Source of the DNA: Psychromarinibacter sediminicola
Lineage (GTDB): Bacteria > Pseudomonadota > Alphaproteobacteria > Rhodobacterales > Rhodobacteraceae
Direction: 5' to 3'
DNA: 32,597 nt
NCBI RefSeq assembly: GCF_029168335.1
Contig: NZ_JARGYC010000055.1
Location: forward strand, 1-32,597
Position numbers and translations under genes: made by a program. Positions 30,284 through 32,597 of this stretch are shown here, piece after piece (position 1 is the first letter of the stretch; each line of letters starts with the position of its first letter). Under the pieces are notes generated by a model that saw nothing but the letters and a program-made list of their open reading frames with translations, was not told the origin of the DNA and did not search any database.

Positions 30284-32251
30284 ATGACCGAGACGCCGAA
30301 AGACCGCCCCTGGCTGTTCCGCACCTATGCGGGCCATTCCACCGCTGCAGCGTCGAACGCGCTCTACCGCTCAAACCTGGAAAAGGGGCAGACGGGGCTG
30401 TCCGTGGCCTTCGACCTGCCCACGCAGACGGGCTACGATTCCGACCACGAACTGGCCAAGGGCGAGGTCGGCAAGGTCGGCGTCCCGGTCAGCCACCTGG
30501 GCGACATGCGCGCCCTGTTCGACCGGATCCCCCTCGACCGCATGAACACCTCGATGACGATCAACGCCACCGCCCCGTGGCTGCTGGCGCTCTACATCGC
30601 CGTGGCCGAGGAGCAGGGCGCCGACGTCGCGGCCCTGCAGGGCACCGTCCAGAACGACATCATCAAGGAATACCTCTCGCGCGGCACCTATATCTGCCCG
30701 CCGAAGCCGTCCCTGCGCATGATCACCGACGTCGCCGCCTACACGCGCGAACACCTGCCGAAATGGAACCCGATGAACGTCTGTTCCTACCACCTGCAGG
30801 AGGCCGGCGCGACGCCGGAACAGGAACTCGCCTTCGCGCTGGCCACCGCCACCGCCGTCCTCGACGACCTGCAAACCAAGGTCGACAGCCAGGACTTCCC
30901 CGCCATGATCGGCCGCATCTCGTTCTTCGTGAACGCCGGCATCCGCTTCGTCACCGAGATGTGCAAGATGCGCGCCTTCTGCGAGCTCTGGGACGAGATC
31001 ACCCGCGACCGTTACGGCGTCGAGGATCCGAAATTCCGCCGCTTCCGCTACGGCGTGCAGGTCAATTCCCTCGGCCTGACCGAGCAGCAGCCGGAGAACA
31101 ACGTCTACCGCATCCTCCTGGAAACGCTGGCCGTGACGCTGTCGAAGAATGCCCGCGCCCGCGCCGTCCAGCTGCCCGCCTGGAACGAGGCGCTGGGCCT
31201 GCCGCGCCCCTGGGACCAGCAATGGTCGCTCCGCATGCAGCAAATCCTCGCCTACGAGACCGACCTGCTGGAATACGCCGACCTGTTCGACGGCAACCCC
31301 GCCGTCACCGCCAAGGTGGAATCCGTCAAGGACGGCGCCCGCCAGGAACTCGCCCGGATCGACGCCATGGGCGGCGCCGTCGACGCCATCGAGCACATGA
31401 AGCGCCAGCTGGTCGAGGCCAACGCCGCCCGCATCGCCCGGATCGAATCCGGCGAAACCCCCGTCATCGGCGTCAACCGCTATACCAGCGCCGAGCCCTC
31501 GCCGCTGACCTCCGGCCCCGAGGCGATCATGACCGCCGACCCGAAGGCCGAGGCCGACCAGATCGCCCGCCTGGCCGACTGGCGCGCAACCCGCGATGAA
31601 AGCGCGGTGCAAGCCGCGCTTGAAGAGCTGGCCCGCGCCGCACGTTCAGGCGAAAACATCATGCCCCCGTCCATCGCCGCCGCGAAAGCCGGCGCCACCA
31701 CCGGCGAATGGGGCGACATGGTCCGCGCCGCCTTCGGCCAGTATCGCGCGCCCACCGGTGTCTCGCCCGCGCCGTCGAACCGCACCGAAGGGCTGGACGA
31801 CATCCGCGCCGCGGTCGACGCCGTCTCCGACCGCCTCGGCCGCCGCCTGACGTTCCTCGTGGCCAAGCCCGGCCTCGACGGCCACTCCAACGGCGCCGAA
31901 CAGATCGCCGCCCGCGCCCGCGACAGCGGCATGGACATCTCCTACGAGGGCATCCGCCTCACCCCGGCCGAGATCACCGCCGCGGCGCAGCAGGACGCCC
32001 CCCACGTCATCGGCCTGTCGATCCTGTCGGGCAGCCACATCCCGCTGATCGCCACCCTGATGGACCGGCTCCGCGACGCGGGCCTCGCGCATATCCCCGT
32101 CGTCGCCGGCGGCATCATCCCCGAGGCCGACGCCGACCGGCTGCGCGCCATGGGCGTCGCCCGCGTCTACACGCCGAAGGACTTCGAGCTGACCCGCATC
32201 ATGTTCGACATCGTCGACCTGGCAGAGCCCCGCGACGTCGCCGCGGAATGA
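30284..32251 (+). CDS. ecm: Ethylmalonyl-CoA mutase, adenosylcobalamin-dependent
   Basis: A 655-residue mutase that converts ethylmalonyl-CoA to methylsuccinyl-CoA, working after Ccr. The N-terminal TIM barrel has FDLPTQTGYDSDH, MNTSMTINATAPW and YHLQEAGATPEQELAFALA. The C-terminal cobalamin domain has D532-x-H534-x-x-G537 (LDGHSNG), H534 being the axial cobalt ligand, and ends with LSGSHIPLIATLMDRL and VVAGGIIPEADADRL. The overall sequence corresponds to R. sphaeroides Ecm (MeaA-type) rather than to methylmalonyl-CoA mutase, a call supported by the nearby ccr. AAAGG lies just upstream of the ATG. Confidence 0.96.
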   Translation: MTETPKDRPWLFRTYAGHSTAAASNALYRSNLEKGQTGLSVAFDLPTQTGYDSDHELAKGEVGKVGVPVSHLGDMRALFDRIPLDRMNTSMTINATAPWLLALYIAVAEEQGADVAALQGTVQNDIIKEYLSRGTYICPPKPSLRMITDVAAYTREHLPKWNPMNVCSYHLQEAGATPEQELAFALATATAVLDDLQTKVDSQDFPAMIGRISFFVNAGIRFVTEMCKMRAFCELWDEITRDRYGVEDPKFRRFRYGVQVNSLGLTEQQPENNVYRILLETLAVTLSKNARARAVQLPAWNEALGLPRPWDQQWSLRMQQILAYETDLLEYADLFDGNPAVTAKVESVKDGARQELARIDAMGGAVDAIEHMKRQLVEANAARIARIESGETPVIGVNRYTSAEPSPLTSGPEAIMTADPKAEADQIARLADWRATRDESAVQAALEELARAARSGENIMPPSIAAAKAGATTGEWGDMVRAAFGQYRAPTGVSPAPSNRTEGLDDIRAAVDAVSDRLGRRLTFLVAKPGLDGHSNGAEQIAARARDSGMDISYEGIRLTPAEITAAAQQDAPHVIGLSILSGSHIPLIATLMDRLRDAGLAHIPVVAGGIIPEADADRLRAMGVARVYTPKDFELTRIMFDIVDLAEPRDVAAE

Positions 32252-32335
32252 CCGCGCCTTGAGGTGGATCAAACCGCTCGCCCGCGCGGCCCGCTAAACA
32301 GGGCGCCGCGACAGGCAACGCGAGGGAGACACCGA

Positions 32336-32485
32336 ATGACCGAGGCCGCCCAGGACACCACGCCGCAAGACACCGCGGACACCGAGACCCCGACCCCCGC
32401 CACGACCACGCCCCCGGACTGCGCCGGCTGCGCGGACTGCCGCGAGGCGGGCCATTGCGCGATGGGCCTCTACAGCTTCGACTGA
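32336..32485 (+). CDS. Small Cys-rich protein
   Basis: A 49-residue protein: a Thr/Pro/Asp-rich, probably disordered first half, then a Cys cluster C29-x2-C32-x2-C35-x5-C41 with H40, ending GLYSFD. The pattern could bind an iron-sulfur cluster or zinc; no family was recognised. GAGGGAGAC 6-7 bases before ATG 32336 is a strong ribosome site. It starts 84 bp after the ecm stop and may be co-transcribed with it. The frame stays open upstream to 32264, but that part lacks a ribosome site. Confidence 0.65.
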   Translation: MTEAAQDTTPQDTADTETPTPATTTPPDCAGCADCREAGHCAMGLYSFD

Positions 32486-32505
32486 CCGGCGGCCGCCGCG
32501 CAGCC

Positions 32506-32597
32506 TAGAGCATTTCGGGGCAACCCTGAGTCGCGGGGGATTCCCTTGTGGGACTGTTTGTGATTCATCCTGTTCAGGAGGATGTTTCATGTCAGCA
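32506..32597 (+). mobile_element. Probable left end of an IS630-like insertion sequence, truncated by the window
   Basis: After CC at 32504-32505 comes TA (32506-32507), then GAGCATTTCGGGG, a sequence style I associate with ends of IS630-type elements, which insert at TA. The base composition drops compared with the neighbouring genes. AGGAGG (32576-32581) is 7 bases before ATG 32589, which opens a frame beginning Met-Ser-Ala, a common start for such transposases. Only nine coding bases are visible, so the identification is tentative. Confidence 0.45.
32589..32597 (+). CDS. Start of a gene cut by the window end (possible transposase)
   Basis: Only ATG TCA GCA is present. The ideal Shine-Dalgarno sequence AGGAGG 7 bases upstream makes a real start likely. 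Nothing can be said about the product beyond the context of the putative IS end. Confidence 0.45.

Overview
The window is about 32.6 kb of GC-rich (roughly two-thirds G+C) chromosomal DNA from an alphaproteobacterium, most likely a member of the Rhodobacterales (Rhodobacter/Roseobacter-type). The main evidence is the pair crotonyl-CoA carboxylase/reductase plus ethylmalonyl-CoA mutase (ethylmalonyl-CoA pathway), a LuxR/LuxI pair preceded by a small overlapping gene, the plant/proteobacterial-type glutamate-cysteine ligase, and a short intergenic repeat that I recall from Rhodobacterales. No rRNA, tRNA or CRISPR array was seen.

Layout. 1-4075: a BMP-family (nucleoside-type) ABC importer, two permeases and a Tat-exported binding protein, closed by a strong terminator. 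A LacI-type palindrome lies upstream, and an antisense TagO/VasI-like gene splits the two permease genes. 4083-6384: a secreted DUF4242 protein divergent from a membrane-anchored winged-helix/TPR regulator. 6406-8238: an overlapping ArsR/SRPBCC pair divergent from an aldo/keto reductase; the ArsR promoter looks leaderless and is flanked by two copies of an 11-bp element. 8239-9559: a repeat-rich gap, then a secreted SH3 + beta/gamma-crystallin protein. 9603-12828: a dimethylglycine/sarcosine dehydrogenase-like flavoenzyme and a ParDE toxin-antitoxin pair. 12895-15770: envelope proteins, a hydroxyacid dehydrogenase and an SH3 protein. 15823-19056: DUF1810 protein, GshA, a membrane protein and RsmE on the minus strand, with ubiA head-to-head. 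20107-22397: an OmpA/BON envelope protein coupled to a membrane coiled-coil protein. 22475-24735: an SDR coupled to a superfamily-1B helicase. 24902-26495: a quorum-sensing locus. 26702-32485: the ethylmalonyl-CoA pathway cluster (ccr, acyltransferase, bacterioferritin-like, ecm) and a small Cys-rich protein. The last ~90 bases look like the left end of an insertion sequence with the first codons of its transposase.

How the genes work together. Ccr and Ecm catalyse the two signature steps of the ethylmalonyl-CoA pathway for acetyl-CoA assimilation. The importer, the demethylating flavoenzyme and the hydroxyacid dehydrogenase fit a heterotroph using nucleosides, methylated amines and C2 compounds. 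LuxI/LuxR and the small upstream protein form one regulatory unit.

The most unusual structures are a perfect 19-bp hairpin whose 15-nt loop is exactly a G-quadruplex motif (22417-22469), the doubly marked leaderless ArsR promoter, the split importer operon, the small gene overlapping luxR, and a bacterioferritin with an intact diiron site but arginine at the heme-methionine position. All functional statements are read from sequence and family knowledge; no database search was run.
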